Source: Streptomyces sp. NBC_01276 (GTDB taxonomy: Bacteria > Actinomycetota > Actinomycetes > Streptomycetales > Streptomycetaceae). Taken from it: 64,000 bases of DNA. Location: the NCBI RefSeq assembly GCF_041435355.1, contig NZ_CP108442.1:1-64000 (forward strand). The letters are read 5' to 3'. Below the pieces are notes generated by a model, which was not told where the DNA came from, did no database searches, and saw only the letters and a list, made by a program, of their open reading frames with translations. Made by a program: the position numbers and the translations under genes. Below, piece by piece: positions 49,135-57,833 of the stretch. Position 1 is the first letter of the stretch. Every line of letters begins with the position of its first letter.

Positions 49135-49773
49135 ATGGGCACAGCCACGACCATCCGCACCGGCGCCACCGTCGCCGCTACCCTCTACACGGTCGTCCTG
49201 CTCGTCCTGGGCCTGTACCCGTCCGATTTCCGGTACCTCTTCGCGTACATTCCGGCCCTCGTGGGCTACGGCACCGTCGTCTTCGACAAATGGGCCTGGC
49301 ACTGGCCAGTCATCCACCGCTTCACTGGGCGCGCCTGGGTCACCGGCACATGGCGCGTGGTGTTGTCGCCAAGTGCGGAGAGCCACATACCCGAGGGTGG
49401 CAACCGGGGGCCGATCACGACGTACATGACGATCGAGCAGACCTTCTGGAGCCTGCACGCCACGCTCCGCACGAAGGAGAGCACCGGGCGGTCGAGGAAC
49501 GCAACGATCAGCGCTCCTGAGAACTCGGGCAGTGCCGAGATCGGACTCCTGTACGACAACACGCCCCGAGTGGAACACCAGTCCCGAAGCCCTCAGCACG
49601 AAGGAGCCTGCCGGATCGCGGTCACCGGCCTGAAGCCCAAGTCCGCTGCCGGGCGCTACTACACGAGCCGGTTCACCGCCGGTGACATGGACTTCACCCT
49701 GCTCAACCGCTCCACCGACTACAGCACCTTCGCCGAAGCGCAAGCCACCGACCCGGAGCACCCCAACAACTGA
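49135..49773 (+). CDS. Cap15-like membrane effector (2TM + beta-barrel, CBASS type)
   Basis: 212 aa. Two N-terminal membrane helices (AATLYTVVLLVLGL, FAYIPALVGYGTVVF; residues ~14-50) are followed by WHWPVIHRFTGRAWVTGTWR. Then come the barrel strands TYMTIEQTFWSLHATLRTKE, STGRSRNATI, IGLLYDNTPRVEHQSRSPQH, EGACRIAVTGL and AAGRYYTSRFTAGDMDFTL. The order (GTWxxxL, IEQTxxSL, ES..SRS, LxYxNxPR, SPxHxGxxxL, GxYxTxRxTxGxxxF) is that of the S-2TMbeta/Cap15 cyclic-nucleotide receptor family. In CBASS, that family binds a cyclic dinucleotide and disrupts the inner membrane. ATG 49135 has GGAG 6 bases upstream. No CD-NTase, Cap2/3 or other CBASS gene is in the window. Confidence 0.75.
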   Translation: MGTATTIRTGATVAATLYTVVLLVLGLYPSDFRYLFAYIPALVGYGTVVFDKWAWHWPVIHRFTGRAWVTGTWRVVLSPSAESHIPEGGNRGPITTYMTIEQTFWSLHATLRTKESTGRSRNATISAPENSGSAEIGLLYDNTPRVEHQSRSPQHEGACRIAVTGLKPKSAAGRYYTSRFTAGDMDFTLLNRSTDYSTFAEAQATDPEHPNN

Positions 49774-49839
49774 AGCGCCGCAACACCACGGACCCCGGCG
49801 CAATGCCCGACCCCCGGGGGCCCGTGGTCGCCAGAAGAG

Positions 49840-50357
49840 CTACTGCATCAGCGCAGCGAGGGCCTGGTCGGCCATCTGTACGCCCGTCGTGGCCGCGCAA
49901 TGGTGGTGCCGGCCTCCAAGAGCTCGTCCTTGACCTGGGTGGCGAACTGGCGCAGTCGGCCCGGTTCAGGGTCCTCGGAGGTCGCCTCGGCGTGGAGGTC
50001 CTGGGCGACACGCTCCAGCTCCCCGCGGTCCGTCTCGGCCATGCCCAGAATGGTGGTGTCCTGGCCGACGCACCCAGCGAGCTGGGCGAACAGCGTGGGG
50101 TCGACGCCGTCGGCGTTGTTCTGGGTGAAGTGCTGCCGCTCGCCGATGATGGGGCCCTTGGCGTTCGGCATGTAGTTGTTGTACGTGATGCCGGGGCGGG
50201 GCTGGCTGACGTGGTCCTGCACGCTTCCTGATGAGGCCGCCGACATGGCCAAAACCGGCTTCGACCTATCCGCCTCCTCGCCCTCGCAGGTGGTCCCGTC
50301 CTGCGCCGCGAATGCCTCATTCACATGATTACCCAACGAATAATCAGTTAGAGGCAA
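49840..50357 (-). pseudogene. Short amyloid-motif-like/helical protein, frameshifted near its end
   Basis: The frame from 50357 (TTG) or the ATG at 50246 reads SVQDHVSQPRPGITYNNYMP, NAKGPIIGERQHFTQNNADG, VDPTLFAQLAGCVGQDTTIL, ELERVAQDLHAEATSEDPEP and GRLRQFATQVKDELLEAGTT. The natural end ATTGVQMADQALAALMQ, stop (49840), is in another frame, so one indel at about 49897 has altered the last 20 residues. The Asn/Gly/Gln-rich segment before VDP, followed by a helical domain, is a layout seen in small streptomycete proteins associated with signalling ATPases. Whether the motif forms amyloid is speculation. It is convergent with the Cap15-like gene. Confidence 0.45.
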
Positions 50358-50459
50358 TTTTCCCCAAGGCCCTTATGTGCCCCAGACATGCTGAGCTGTC
50401 ATATTCTCGCCAGATTGCCCCGATCATCTCGTTGTACCCATCAGGGGAAGGCAGGAAAA

Positions 50460-51022
50460 TGGGCAGGTTGAGGTACGGAACCACGGTGTCGGCCATCGCG
50501 CTGGCCGCCTTGGGATCGCTGACGGCCGCGGGAGGCACGGCGCACGCGGAAGCCGGTCAGGACACCATCACCATGCTGAAGCAGGAGAAGTCCCAGTGGT
50601 GCTGGGTCGCCTCCGGGCTGACCATCGCCAAGTTTCACGGCTTGGGCTCCACCCAGACGGACTTCTGCAGCCGGGCCCAGCCCTACTACGGATGCAACAA
50701 CCAGCCCGCAACGCTCGACGACATGGCCAGGGGCTGGAGCAGCCTCGGCATGGCGCATCCGGGCTCGGGCCTGAGCAGCGCGGCCACGTTCAACCAGGTG
50801 TACACCGAGGTCAAGGCGGCCCGGCCGATCGGTGCCCGGATCGGATGGACGTCCGGCGGCGGCCACATGAACGTGGTCTACGGCTTCGACACCTCGAACA
50901 GCAAGATCGCCGTAGCCGACCCGTGGCCGGACACCACCACGTACACGTGGTGGAACTACAGCGACTACGTGAGCAACGGCTCATCGCAGTGGACTCACTC
51001 CCGCATCGGTATCTCCCGCTAA
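50460..51022 (+). CDS. Secreted papain-like cysteine protease (AvrRpt2/C70-like)
   Basis: 187 aa. The ATG at 50460 follows GGCAGGAAA. Signal peptide RLRYGTTVSAIALAALGSLT to GGTAHA. The mature part starts with MLKQEKSQWCWVASGLTIAK: Gln (oxyanion) two residues before WCW and the catalytic Cys. Then follow CSRAQPYYGCNNQPATLDDM, ARPIGARIGWTSGGGHMNVV (catalytic His in GGHMNVV-YGF) and IAVADPWPDTTTYTW (Asp/Asn region, DPW). These are the papain_C motifs of peptidase family C70-like secreted proteases. It is followed after 10 bp by a surface-type protein gene. Confidence 0.85.
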
Positions 51023-51032
51023 GGCAGGCGAC

Positions 51033-51908
51033 ATGCGCAACACCAGCGGTACCGAAACGTCCAGCACGCGGGTGGCCTCTCGCTTCCCCCGCCTGTCCGT
51101 CGTCCTCGTACTGAGTGCCTCCGCACTGCTGTGCGTTGCCGGTCCGGCGCACGCGGCCCCGGCGAAAGACCCCCTCCCGGCCGACATCCCCGACTACCAG
51201 GCGGCTCTCGACGCGGTGAAGTCCACCGACGTGCGCAACACGGTCTGCCGCTTCCTGCGCACTCCGGTGCCCAGCGAGGGCGCCGCAGGGCCTGTGCAGA
51301 CGATCCCCGAGACGGCCGAGCCATGCCAGGGCCTCCCCGCCTTCACGATCAAGGACCCGGTGGCCCTGAACGAGATCACCCCCGGGTTCGTCGCGGGCAC
51401 GGCCCCGCCGCTGCCCACCGAAGCGGTCAAGCTGACGCAACTGGTCTCCTCCCTGAGCACCACCGTCAACGGTCGCAACGCCACCGTCATGCTCGCCCCC
51501 ACCCAGGGCGGCGGCTGGCACCTGGCGGGCGTGCGCGACGGCGACGGCGACGCCGCTTATGCCGGCAAGGCCACCGTGGGCACGTTGGTCTTCACCGAGC
51601 CGCAGATCCGGGGCTGGTACCGGCTCAAGGTCACCACCATCGAGCCTCTGAACGACCAGGCCAGGCAAGGCCTGGAAGGCCAGGCGACGGTGTCGCTCGG
51701 CGACTACCAGAAACTGGTCAAGGCCCGCTACGCCGACAAGCTCCCCGGCTCGGAGTACGACACCAAGGGCTACTCAAGCGGCTACAGCCCCCCGCGCGCG
51801 GAGGACGGCACCCCGTCCTCCGCCCTGCTCCTCGCCGGCGGTACCGGCGCGACACTCGCCCTCGCGGGCGGAGTCGCGGTACTCCGTCGACGTCGCGTGC
51901 CGCGATGA
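51033..51908 (+). CDS. Secreted, C-terminally anchored partner of the protease
   Basis: 291 aa. Signal peptide PRLSVVLVLSASALLCVAGP to AHA. The middle (~residues 40-240) is unknown but conserved-looking (DYQAALDAVKSTDVRNTVCR, NEITPGFVAGTAPPLPTEAV, GGWHLAGVRDGDGDAAYAGK). The C-terminus has a hydrophobic segment ASALLLAGGTGATLALAGGV followed by VLRRRRVPR, i.e. a stop-transfer anchor with a basic tail. Ten bases separate it from the protease stop, so the pair forms an operon. It could be the membrane anchor, substrate or inhibitor of the protease. Function inferred only from linkage. Confidence 0.75.
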   Translation: MRNTSGTETSSTRVASRFPRLSVVLVLSASALLCVAGPAHAAPAKDPLPADIPDYQAALDAVKSTDVRNTVCRFLRTPVPSEGAAGPVQTIPETAEPCQGLPAFTIKDPVALNEITPGFVAGTAPPLPTEAVKLTQLVSSLSTTVNGRNATVMLAPTQGGGWHLAGVRDGDGDAAYAGKATVGTLVFTEPQIRGWYRLKVTTIEPLNDQARQGLEGQATVSLGDYQKLVKARYADKLPGSEYDTKGYSSGYSPPRAEDGTPSSALLLAGGTGATLALAGGVAVLRRRRVPR

Positions 51909-51941
51909 ACTGCGTCGGCTTGAGCCCATACAGCTCATTGA

Positions 51942-52262
51942 TCACCTGCTCCAGGAGCAGGGTCCCATCGCGCGTCCGGCCGGCCGCGCACAGCCGGCCG
52001 TTCTGGTCGTGGCAGCCCAGGACGATGAGCTGGGGGCGGCCATCAGATCGGGGAACGCGTCCTGGACCAGGGCGCCGCTCCGGGTTTGGAGCAGCACCCG
52101 CCCACCCGGCTCCCGCAGAGTGAAAACGAGCAGCCAGTAACCGTCGTACTTCTGCTCGCAGGCCAGACCCAGGCCGGTACGGGGCTGGGAAGGGATCCCC
52201 TCGGCGGCCTGCCCCAGCATCGGCGCGACCGGAGGCCGCAGCACCACGTCACACACCTCCGC
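51942..52262 (-). pseudogene. ATP-dependent DNA ligase N-terminal fragment
   Basis: The minus-strand frame reads VVLRPPVAPMLGQAAEGIPS, TGLGLACEQKYDGYWLLVFT, GGRVLLQTRSGALVQDAFPD, LMAA. PPxxPML, the nucleotidyl-lysine motif E-x-K-Y-D-G and RSG are the start of an ATP-dependent ligase. After LMAA the sequence changes to an unrelated frame (LIVLGCHDQNGRLCAAGRTR) that I do not recognise. Non-functional. Confidence 0.65.
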
Positions 52263-52360
52263 ATCACGCCCTCCGCCCCCGCCCCCAGCCTGGAGCGGGT
52301 CAGGTGCGGGCCATCGATCTCAAGATCGTCGACGATCACGTCGAGACCTATGATCTGTTC

Positions 52361-52912
52361 ATGATCGAAGGAAAGTTGGTACGGCTTCGCGCACTCCGTG
52401 CGCAGGATGCGGGGCATCACGTTCGGTGGCGCAACGATCCGGAGGTGGTCCACTGGGCGGCCGGCGGCAACCCGTGCTTCGGCCCGGTCACGGCGGAGGC
52501 CGTCGAGCTCGGCTTCGCGACGATGCTGCGGCTGAACCCGAAGGAGTCGGCCGTCTTCACGGTCGAGGATCTGGCCGACGGCACGGTGATCGGCATGGTG
52601 GACTACCGTGACCTGGACCCGTTCGCCGGGCTGGCCACGGTCGGCGTCACCATCGGCGAGCGGGACCGCTGGGGCTGCGGCCATGGCTCCGACGCGCTGC
52701 GACTGCTGGTGGGGCACCTGTTCGGGGCCTTCGGGCTGCACCGGATCGAGCTCGACACCTGGAGCGGCAACGAACGGGCCGTCCAGGCCTTCACCAAGGC
52801 GGGCTTCCGCGAGGAGGGCCGACGCCGGTCCACCGTGCTGGTGGCGGGCAAGCGCTACGACACCGTGCTGTTCGGGATGCTGCGCGAGGAATGGCCGGGC
52901 ACCACGCGCTGA
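52361..52912 (+). CDS. GNAT family N-acetyltransferase (RimJ/RimL type)
   Basis: 183 aa. LVRLRALRAQDAGHHVRWRN, DPEVVHWAAGGNP, GTVIGMVDYRDLDPFAGLAT, VGVTIGERDRWGCGHGSDAL (motif A; R-x-x-G-x-G-x-x) and FGLHRIELDTWSGNERAVQA, FTKAGFREEGRRRS (motif B) are the RimJ/RimL pattern for acetylation of protein N-termini or small amines. The ATG at 52361 starts the fold; upstream in-frame codons to 52304 are also open. It stands alone. Confidence 0.85.
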   Translation: MIEGKLVRLRALRAQDAGHHVRWRNDPEVVHWAAGGNPCFGPVTAEAVELGFATMLRLNPKESAVFTVEDLADGTVIGMVDYRDLDPFAGLATVGVTIGERDRWGCGHGSDALRLLVGHLFGAFGLHRIELDTWSGNERAVQAFTKAGFREEGRRRSTVLVAGKRYDTVLFGMLREEWPGTTR

Positions 52913-53273
52913 ATGTCTTTCCAGCGCAGGCCCGTTGGTCATCAGGGGTTGGGTTGCCCGGCCAACTCGATGACAGTGAACAGACGCCGCCCCTGGCAAG
53001 GGAAGGTCACCACGCGAGGGCCGATCGGCTGGCCATACCGCTCCGGTGGCCGGGTAGCAGGTAGGACAGCCCTGTTCTGGACGTGTCCCGTGTCCCCCCA
53101 GACGCGGTTGGGGAACAGGTCTCGGGTGGCGTCGATGCCGATGCCGATGCCGTTCAAGCCGACGTGGCAGCGCGGGACGGCGAGCCACGGATGTCTTCGT
53201 AGTGTTGAATGCGGGCCTGCGGCGGTTGTCAGCTGCTGCCCTGCTCGTGTTGATCCGTGTTCCAGGGAGAGTA
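52913..53273. other. Interval without a convincing gene
   Basis: About 360 bp. A minus-strand stretch reads MNGIGIGIDATRDLFPNRVW, GDTGHVQNRAVLPATRPPER, VTFPCQGRRLFTVIELAGQP and may be a scrap of an unknown gene. The promoter of the prenyl synthase should be near 53200-53265. Confidence 0.35.
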
Positions 53274-54350
53274 ATGACTGCTGAAATCGCGGCCGGTGTC
53301 CATGAACGGCTCACCGGGTACCGGGATCGCTTCGACTCGCTGTTCGCGGACTACTTCGACACGGTCGCCCGGCAGCAGTTCCCGCGTAGCGTGCTCGTGC
53401 CCGAGACCCTGGAGCTGGTGCGGGACATGTCGTTGCGCGGGGGGAAGCGCCTCCGTGTCGCGTTGCTGTATGAGGCGGCGCGGCTGGTGACTGCCGATGC
53501 CGTGGCAGGGTTGGAGGAGGCAGCTCTCAGTATCGAGTTGCTTCAGACGCACGGCCTGATCCATGACGACATCATCGACGACTCACCGCTTCGCCGGGGC
53601 GCGCCGTCGGTGTACTACGCCTACCGCGAGCGGTTCCCCGACCGTCCGCAGACGGCGCTGGGCCTGGCGGTCCTGGCCGGGGATCTGGCCGCGTTCCTGT
53701 CGGTGCAGGTACTGCTGACCGCGCCGGTGTCGGACGGGTTGCGGCAGGCGATGACGGCTGTGCAGGTGGCGGCAGGGGCAGACACGGTGCTCGGACAGGT
53801 CCTCGATCTGGAGCGGGACTTCGGTCCGGTCCCCGACCGTAAGGTGCTGGACATCGTGTCCGAGTACAAGAGCGCCCGGTACTCGGTGCTGGCTCCGCTG
53901 CAGTTGGGTTTGATCGCAGCAGGCGAGGACGCGGCCGCCCACCACAGGGAACTGGCGCGGTACGCGACGCTGGTCGGGGTGAGCGGGCAATTGCGCGACG
54001 ACTATCTCGACCTGTTCGCGGACTCGGGTACGGTCGGCAAGCCAGCCGGCTCTGATCTGCATGAGGGCCGCCGCAGTTACGCGGTGTGCGCGGTCCTGGC
54101 AGCGACGGCCGGCCGAGAGCGAGAGGTGGTGGAGGCCGCGCTCGCCGATCCCGGCTGCCCGGCGGAGACCGTCGAGCGGGTCCAGGACATCGCCCGTCGG
54201 CACGGCGTCGACGAGCGGTTGCGGGCGGACATGCGCCGTGTTGCCGAGGAGGCGGCCGGTGTCGCGGCGGGCTGGCGGCCACGGTGGCGCGAGGAGGCCG
54301 TGGAGTTCTTCGAGCAACTCCCGCTGTGGGGCGCACAACGCACCCTGTGA
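53274..54350 (+). CDS. Polyprenyl (geranylgeranyl/farnesyl-type) diphosphate synthase
   Basis: 358 aa. The ATG at 53274 follows AGGGAGA. Trans-prenyltransferase motifs: GGKRLRVALLYEAARLVTAD, then LLQTHGLIHDDIIDDSPLRR (first aspartate-rich motif DDxxD with RRG), KSARYSVLAPLQLGLIAAG (K-x-A-x-Y variant of the KT motif) and LVGVSGQLRDDYLDLFADSG (second motif DDYLD). Catalyses head-to-tail condensation of isopentenyl and allylic diphosphates with Mg2+. The tyrosine at the chain-length position before the first motif is not decisive for C15 or C20. No terpene cyclase or carotenoid gene is adjacent. Confidence 0.9.
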   Translation: MTAEIAAGVHERLTGYRDRFDSLFADYFDTVARQQFPRSVLVPETLELVRDMSLRGGKRLRVALLYEAARLVTADAVAGLEEAALSIELLQTHGLIHDDIIDDSPLRRGAPSVYYAYRERFPDRPQTALGLAVLAGDLAAFLSVQVLLTAPVSDGLRQAMTAVQVAAGADTVLGQVLDLERDFGPVPDRKVLDIVSEYKSARYSVLAPLQLGLIAAGEDAAAHHRELARYATLVGVSGQLRDDYLDLFADSGTVGKPAGSDLHEGRRSYAVCAVLAATAGREREVVEAALADPGCPAETVERVQDIARRHGVDERLRADMRRVAEEAAGVAAGWRPRWREEAVEFFEQLPLWGAQRTL

Positions 54351-54600
54351 CTCCGGTGGCCGGCGCCAGACGAGTGCTCACCCGCTTGCCCCATGGCCGT
54401 GACACCGTCATCCGGGACGCTGATCACCGATCCTCCCCTCGCTCGGCGCCGGATCGCAGCCATGCTCCGCCAGTGACACCGGTCCGGCCCCCTCACCACC
54501 CCACCAGCCCCGTGTGCCGAGCGGCCCGGCCCAGGTCCGGGCCGTGTTCGAGCCCGGCCGGATCGGCGCCGTGCCTCGGTGGCCACTCTCGGCGAGCCGC

Positions 54601-55330
54601 TCACGGAGCCTGGACGGGTCCGCCGGGCATCGCCTCCACATGGAAAGCCCGTGCCAGTGCGCTCCCGGGGAACAGACCGACGACCTCGCCTGTCACGGCG
54701 ATGAGGATCCGCACGGCGGGCGTGCTCCTCCCGGCCACCGTGGCGAGGGCCCAGCCGACACGCAGCAGCCGACTGAAGATGCTTCCCGCGTCGAGGCTCC
54801 AAGCGCGTAGTTGACCATCGCTCCGCCCACCACCAGCAGAACCCCCAGGGTCCGGCAGCCCAGCAGGACCACGATCCGCATCATCACCGGCTCCCCCGCC
54901 ACCCCCTCCTGCTGCTCGGACGGTCCGGCGACCTGCAGCTCGCCGCCGAACCGTTCTCGCAGCTGCGCGCCCTCCTGCAGAAAGCCCTCGGCAGTCGACA
55001 GGGCCCGCTCGACATCGGCGGGGAAGAACTCCTCCTGCAGCTGCGCCGCGACCGGCAGGGGCTCGTCCGCACCCGGTGCCGCGGCCCGGAGCCGGGCAAG
55101 TTCCTCCTGCAGCTGCGCCGCTCTCCTGCTGCGCCCGGGCGGCGAGCACCTCCGCATTGGGTCGGGCCCGGCGTGCCCAGTCCAGTTCCTTCTGTGCGGT
55201 GTGCAGCTGCCCGGTGAGCGCCGCCATCCCGGCGGCGGCCGCCGGGACATCGCTGAGTGCGACGACCTGGTCCTGGTGGGTGCCGAGGCGGTCCTTCTCC
55301 AGTGCCAGGTTTGCGGTCCATCACGTCGTA
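54601..55330 (-). pseudogene. Membrane/coiled-coil protein gene with several frameshifts
   Basis: Pieces in different frames form one sensible order: LALEKDRLGTHQDQVVALSD, MAALTGQLHTAQKELDWARR, ARPNAEVLAARAQQESGAA, QLQEELARLRAAAPGADEPL, PADVERALSTAEGFLQEGAQ, MMRIVVLLGCRTLGVLLVVG (membrane segment), SLDAGSIFSRLLRVGWALAT, VAGRSTPAVRILIAVTGEVV. The product would be a coiled-coil protein with a C-terminal membrane part. At least three frame changes, so a decayed gene. Confidence 0.5.
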
Positions 55331-55848
55331 CAGCCGGTCCGAGGTCTTGTCCGCCGGCGCGAGCGCCGTCCCCGCAGCGGGGGCCGGGCGGACAGCGATC
55401 GATGCCTACGGTGTCTGTGCCGCCCGCAACAGGTCGCGGGCCTTGCGAAGGTCGATGGCCTGTTTGCGGGGCTCGGCTACCACCGCCCTGACCACGGCTT
55501 CCACAGAGGCCCTGGGGTGGCCGAGCCTTGGAACCTGGCCCCACGAGGTGGCCGAGGCCATGGAACACCACGATCGGGCCGACTGGCTCGACTCCGTCGC
55601 CCATCCCTCCGTGGACGAGGACGGAAAGATCGACGGGTGAGCCGAGGGACGTGCAACCTGGTGTGGATCATCGGGCTGCTCACGCAGCTGGTCGGCCGGC
55701 GGCCGCCCGAGGCAGCTGATATGCCCCGGGCCCGGTGCCCGTTGTGTCTGTACGGGCGGCGGTCCCGCCCGTACAGAATGCCCATGCAGGGGGACGCGGC
55801 CGACGCGCCGTGAACGTGTCCCGGCCTCGCGGGGAGGGGAGCCTCTCG
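55331..55848. other. Interval with a weak gene scrap
   Basis: About 520 bp. The + frame ending at 55640 reads GTWPHEVAEAMEHHDRADWL then DSVAHPSVDEDGKIDG, stop, which looks like a genuine C-terminus (a D-x-D-x-x-G loop) without a start. The 55650-55848 part holds a partial inverted repeat near 55730-55790 (GTCTGTACGGGCGGCG) downstream of the TROVE gene and may include its terminator. Confidence 0.35.
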
Positions 55849-57450
55849 CTACGCCGTATCCGCGGTCCACGGCCAGGTCGCGTGGCGGCCGGCCTCGATG
55901 AGGCCGACCATCCGGAACGCGGCGTCCGTGAGCCCGCCGAAGGTGTGCCGGTGGGGGCCCGACGGGATGTGGGCCGGCTGGTACCCCGCCAAGTTCCAGG
56001 TGTACACGGGGACCGAGGACGGTACCGGTTCGGCCGGCCTGCCGGGGCCCTGGTGCGCGGCCTGCTCGTCGGTGACGATCAGCACGCGGTCGTGGTCCCG
56101 GTAGTGGGCGCGCAAGGCCATCGTGGTCTGTGTACCCCCGAGACTATGGAACCGTTTCAGCACCTCCAGTACCGGTTCCCCCACCCCGAACGGCACCGGT
56201 GCGCTGGACCAGCCGAACTCCACCAGGTCCGCCTGCCGGGCGCGCATCGCGAGGGCGGTCCCGAAGACGGCCGTCGCGTCCGCGCGGCTCAGCGTGGACC
56301 GCTCGGAGACGGTGTCCCAGAACATGGAGTCGGACCGGTCCACCAGGATCAGCGTCCGGCCGGGCAGGGCCGGCACGTTGGCCAGGGAGTGGCCAAGTGC
56401 CCGTTCCAGCGGGGCAGCCCAACGGGGCGACGCGTGCCGGTGGGCGGCCAGGTACCGGAAGGGGAACTGCCGGGACCGGGCGACCTCGTCGGCATCGGAG
56501 ATGCGTGCCGCCACCCGCGCCGCAACTTCGTCCGAGACCCCTGCTTCGTCGAAGTTACGCAGGTTCCGCAAGAGCGCCATGGGGCCCATCGAAGGAATCA
56601 CGGCTTCCCAGACGGCGGCGTCCAACGGGCCGTGGAGCCAGCCCGCCAGGGCCTCCCAGGTCATGCCCGCCGCCGCCAGCCGTTCAGCGCCGCCCGGCCC
56701 GGTCGCCGTGGCGCGCCGCTCGTCCAGCGGCAGCTCCATCAGCGCCCGGTGCTCGCTCAGCAGCCGGTCGGAGGCCGGCACGGAGCCCTGCTCAGGGCGG
56801 TGGCGGCGGTCCAGGGCGTGCTGGAAGAGATCTCCCTGCCAGGGCTTGTCCGGATGGGGGGAAGCGTGCACGAGGTTGAGCACGTCCCCGAAGCGGAAGG
56901 CTTTGGAGGCGGTGTCGTACTTCAGCAGGGACCGCGAGGAGTACAGCCGGCGCACGGCGTCGGCGATGCCCCGTTTCACGGGTTGCGGCACGTTCCGCCC
57001 GTAGCGCGAGGTCCAGTGGGCGAGCAGCTCTCCGGGCTCATCGGCGCGCTGGAGCACTGAGTCGACCACAGACCGGTTGGACGGGCCGTCGGCGGACCCG
57101 GTCTCCAGCCGTGCCCGGACATACGCGGCGGCGCCCACGAGGGACGCGGTGCGCATGTTGCCCTCACTGCGGAGCCAGCGCAGCAGGCCGGCCGTCCATA
57201 CGGCGTCCTCGACGGCGAGTTGTGCCACGAGGCGGGCGTAGCGGTCGTCGCGCTCCTGGCGGCTCTCGTAGAAGGTCTGCTGGGAGGCGAAGTTGCCGAC
57301 GGCCAAGAGGAAGAGCTCTTCCCGGGGCTCCCGCACGAACGCCGGGCCGCCTTCGTGGGTGCGCATGGCCTGCCGAGTGCGCCAGTGGTGGATCGCGGGT
57401 GCGGACGTGGCGCGGGCGGCTGCCGCTGAGACGTGCGGGGCCACGAGCAT
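55849..57450 (-). CDS. rsr: TROVE-domain (Ro60) RNA-binding protein
   Basis: 533 aa from the ATG at 57450; the leader above it lacks a ribosome site. Residues ~35-350 form the HEAT-like TROVE ring: THEGGPAFVREPREELFLLA, VGNFASQQTFYESRQERDDR, SEGNMRTASLVGAAAYVRAR, SVVDSVLQRADEPGELLAHW, RGIADAVRRLYSSRSLLKYD and RFGDVLNLVHASPHPDKPWQ. Residues ~360-520 form a von Willebrand A-like domain with a MIDAS-type TLILVDRSDSMFWD (D-x-S-x-S; here DRSDS) and later GTQTTMALRAHYRDHDRVLI. Bacterial Ro proteins bind misfolded or non-coding Y RNA and recruit PNPase under stress. A possible Y-RNA-like structure lies upstream at 57593-57658. Confidence 0.9.
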   Translation of the reverse strand: MLVAPHVSAAAARATSAPAIHHWRTRQAMRTHEGGPAFVREPREELFLLAVGNFASQQTFYESRQERDDRYARLVAQLAVEDAVWTAGLLRWLRSEGNMRTASLVGAAAYVRARLETGSADGPSNRSVVDSVLQRADEPGELLAHWTSRYGRNVPQPVKRGIADAVRRLYSSRSLLKYDTASKAFRFGDVLNLVHASPHPDKPWQGDLFQHALDRRHRPEQGSVPASDRLLSEHRALMELPLDERRATATGPGGAERLAAAGMTWEALAGWLHGPLDAAVWEAVIPSMGPMALLRNLRNFDEAGVSDEVAARVAARISDADEVARSRQFPFRYLAAHRHASPRWAAPLERALGHSLANVPALPGRTLILVDRSDSMFWDTVSERSTLSRADATAVFGTALAMRARQADLVEFGWSSAPVPFGVGEPVLEVLKRFHSLGGTQTTMALRAHYRDHDRVLIVTDEQAAHQGPGRPAEPVPSSVPVYTWNLAGYQPAHIPSGPHRHTFGGLTDAAFRMVGLIEAGRHATWPWTADTA

Positions 57451-57592
57451 CTCGGACCAGATCTTGGAAACGCGTTGGGTGTGGCGAGGCAGTGAATCCC
57501 CCCGGATCCAGAGAACGACGGCCCCGGCCAAGAGGTTCCGACGGGGCGGGGTGCGGCCGCGCCGCCCGAGATCAAAAGGGGCGGCGGCATCA

Positions 57593-57658
57593 CTTGAGTG
57601 TCGGAAGGAAGTAGCCGCAGCCGGGCGCATCGGGGGCGCGGTCGCGATGACACTCAAG
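57593..57658 (-). ncRNA. Candidate Y RNA-like structure upstream of the Ro gene
   Basis: A perfect 10-bp inverted repeat CTTGAGTGTC (57593-57602)/GACACTCAAG (57649-57658) encloses 46 nt and lies about 145 bp upstream of the Ro start. Y RNAs consist of a stem formed by the 5' and 3' ends enclosing a loop, and in Deinococcus the gene is next to the Ro gene. The strand cannot be decided (given as the Ro strand). On the + strand the inner 5' part (GTCGGAAGGAAGTAG) faintly recalls the conserved GGUCCGAAGG of vertebrate Y stems. I see no clear tRNA-like module. Confidence 0.25.
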
Positions 57659-57833
57659 CAGGCCAACCGACCTCTCGCCAGCGAATAAACGGTGCGAGCG
57701 CGTCAGGTCGGGGCTTCGGCGTAGTCGCGGAGCGTCCGGCGACGTGCGCTGCCCGGAGCAGCGAATGCCGGGCCCTCGGATATGTTCTTCCGGGCTCGCG
57801 CCGGCGGGTCCCACGAGTATTCGAGGGGGCGAC

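Noticed and set aside
49135..50357. Complete CBASS operon
   Set aside because: I looked for a CD-NTase (GSxxxGT...DxD) in all frames around the Cap15-like gene and elsewhere and found none, so only an orphan effector is claimed.
52043..53314. 423-codon minus frame covering the GNAT gene
   Set aside because: Antisense of the acetyltransferase with low-complexity translation.
53274..54350. Terpene biosynthetic cluster
   Set aside because: Only the prenyl diphosphate synthase is present; no cyclase, P450 or carotenoid gene nearby.
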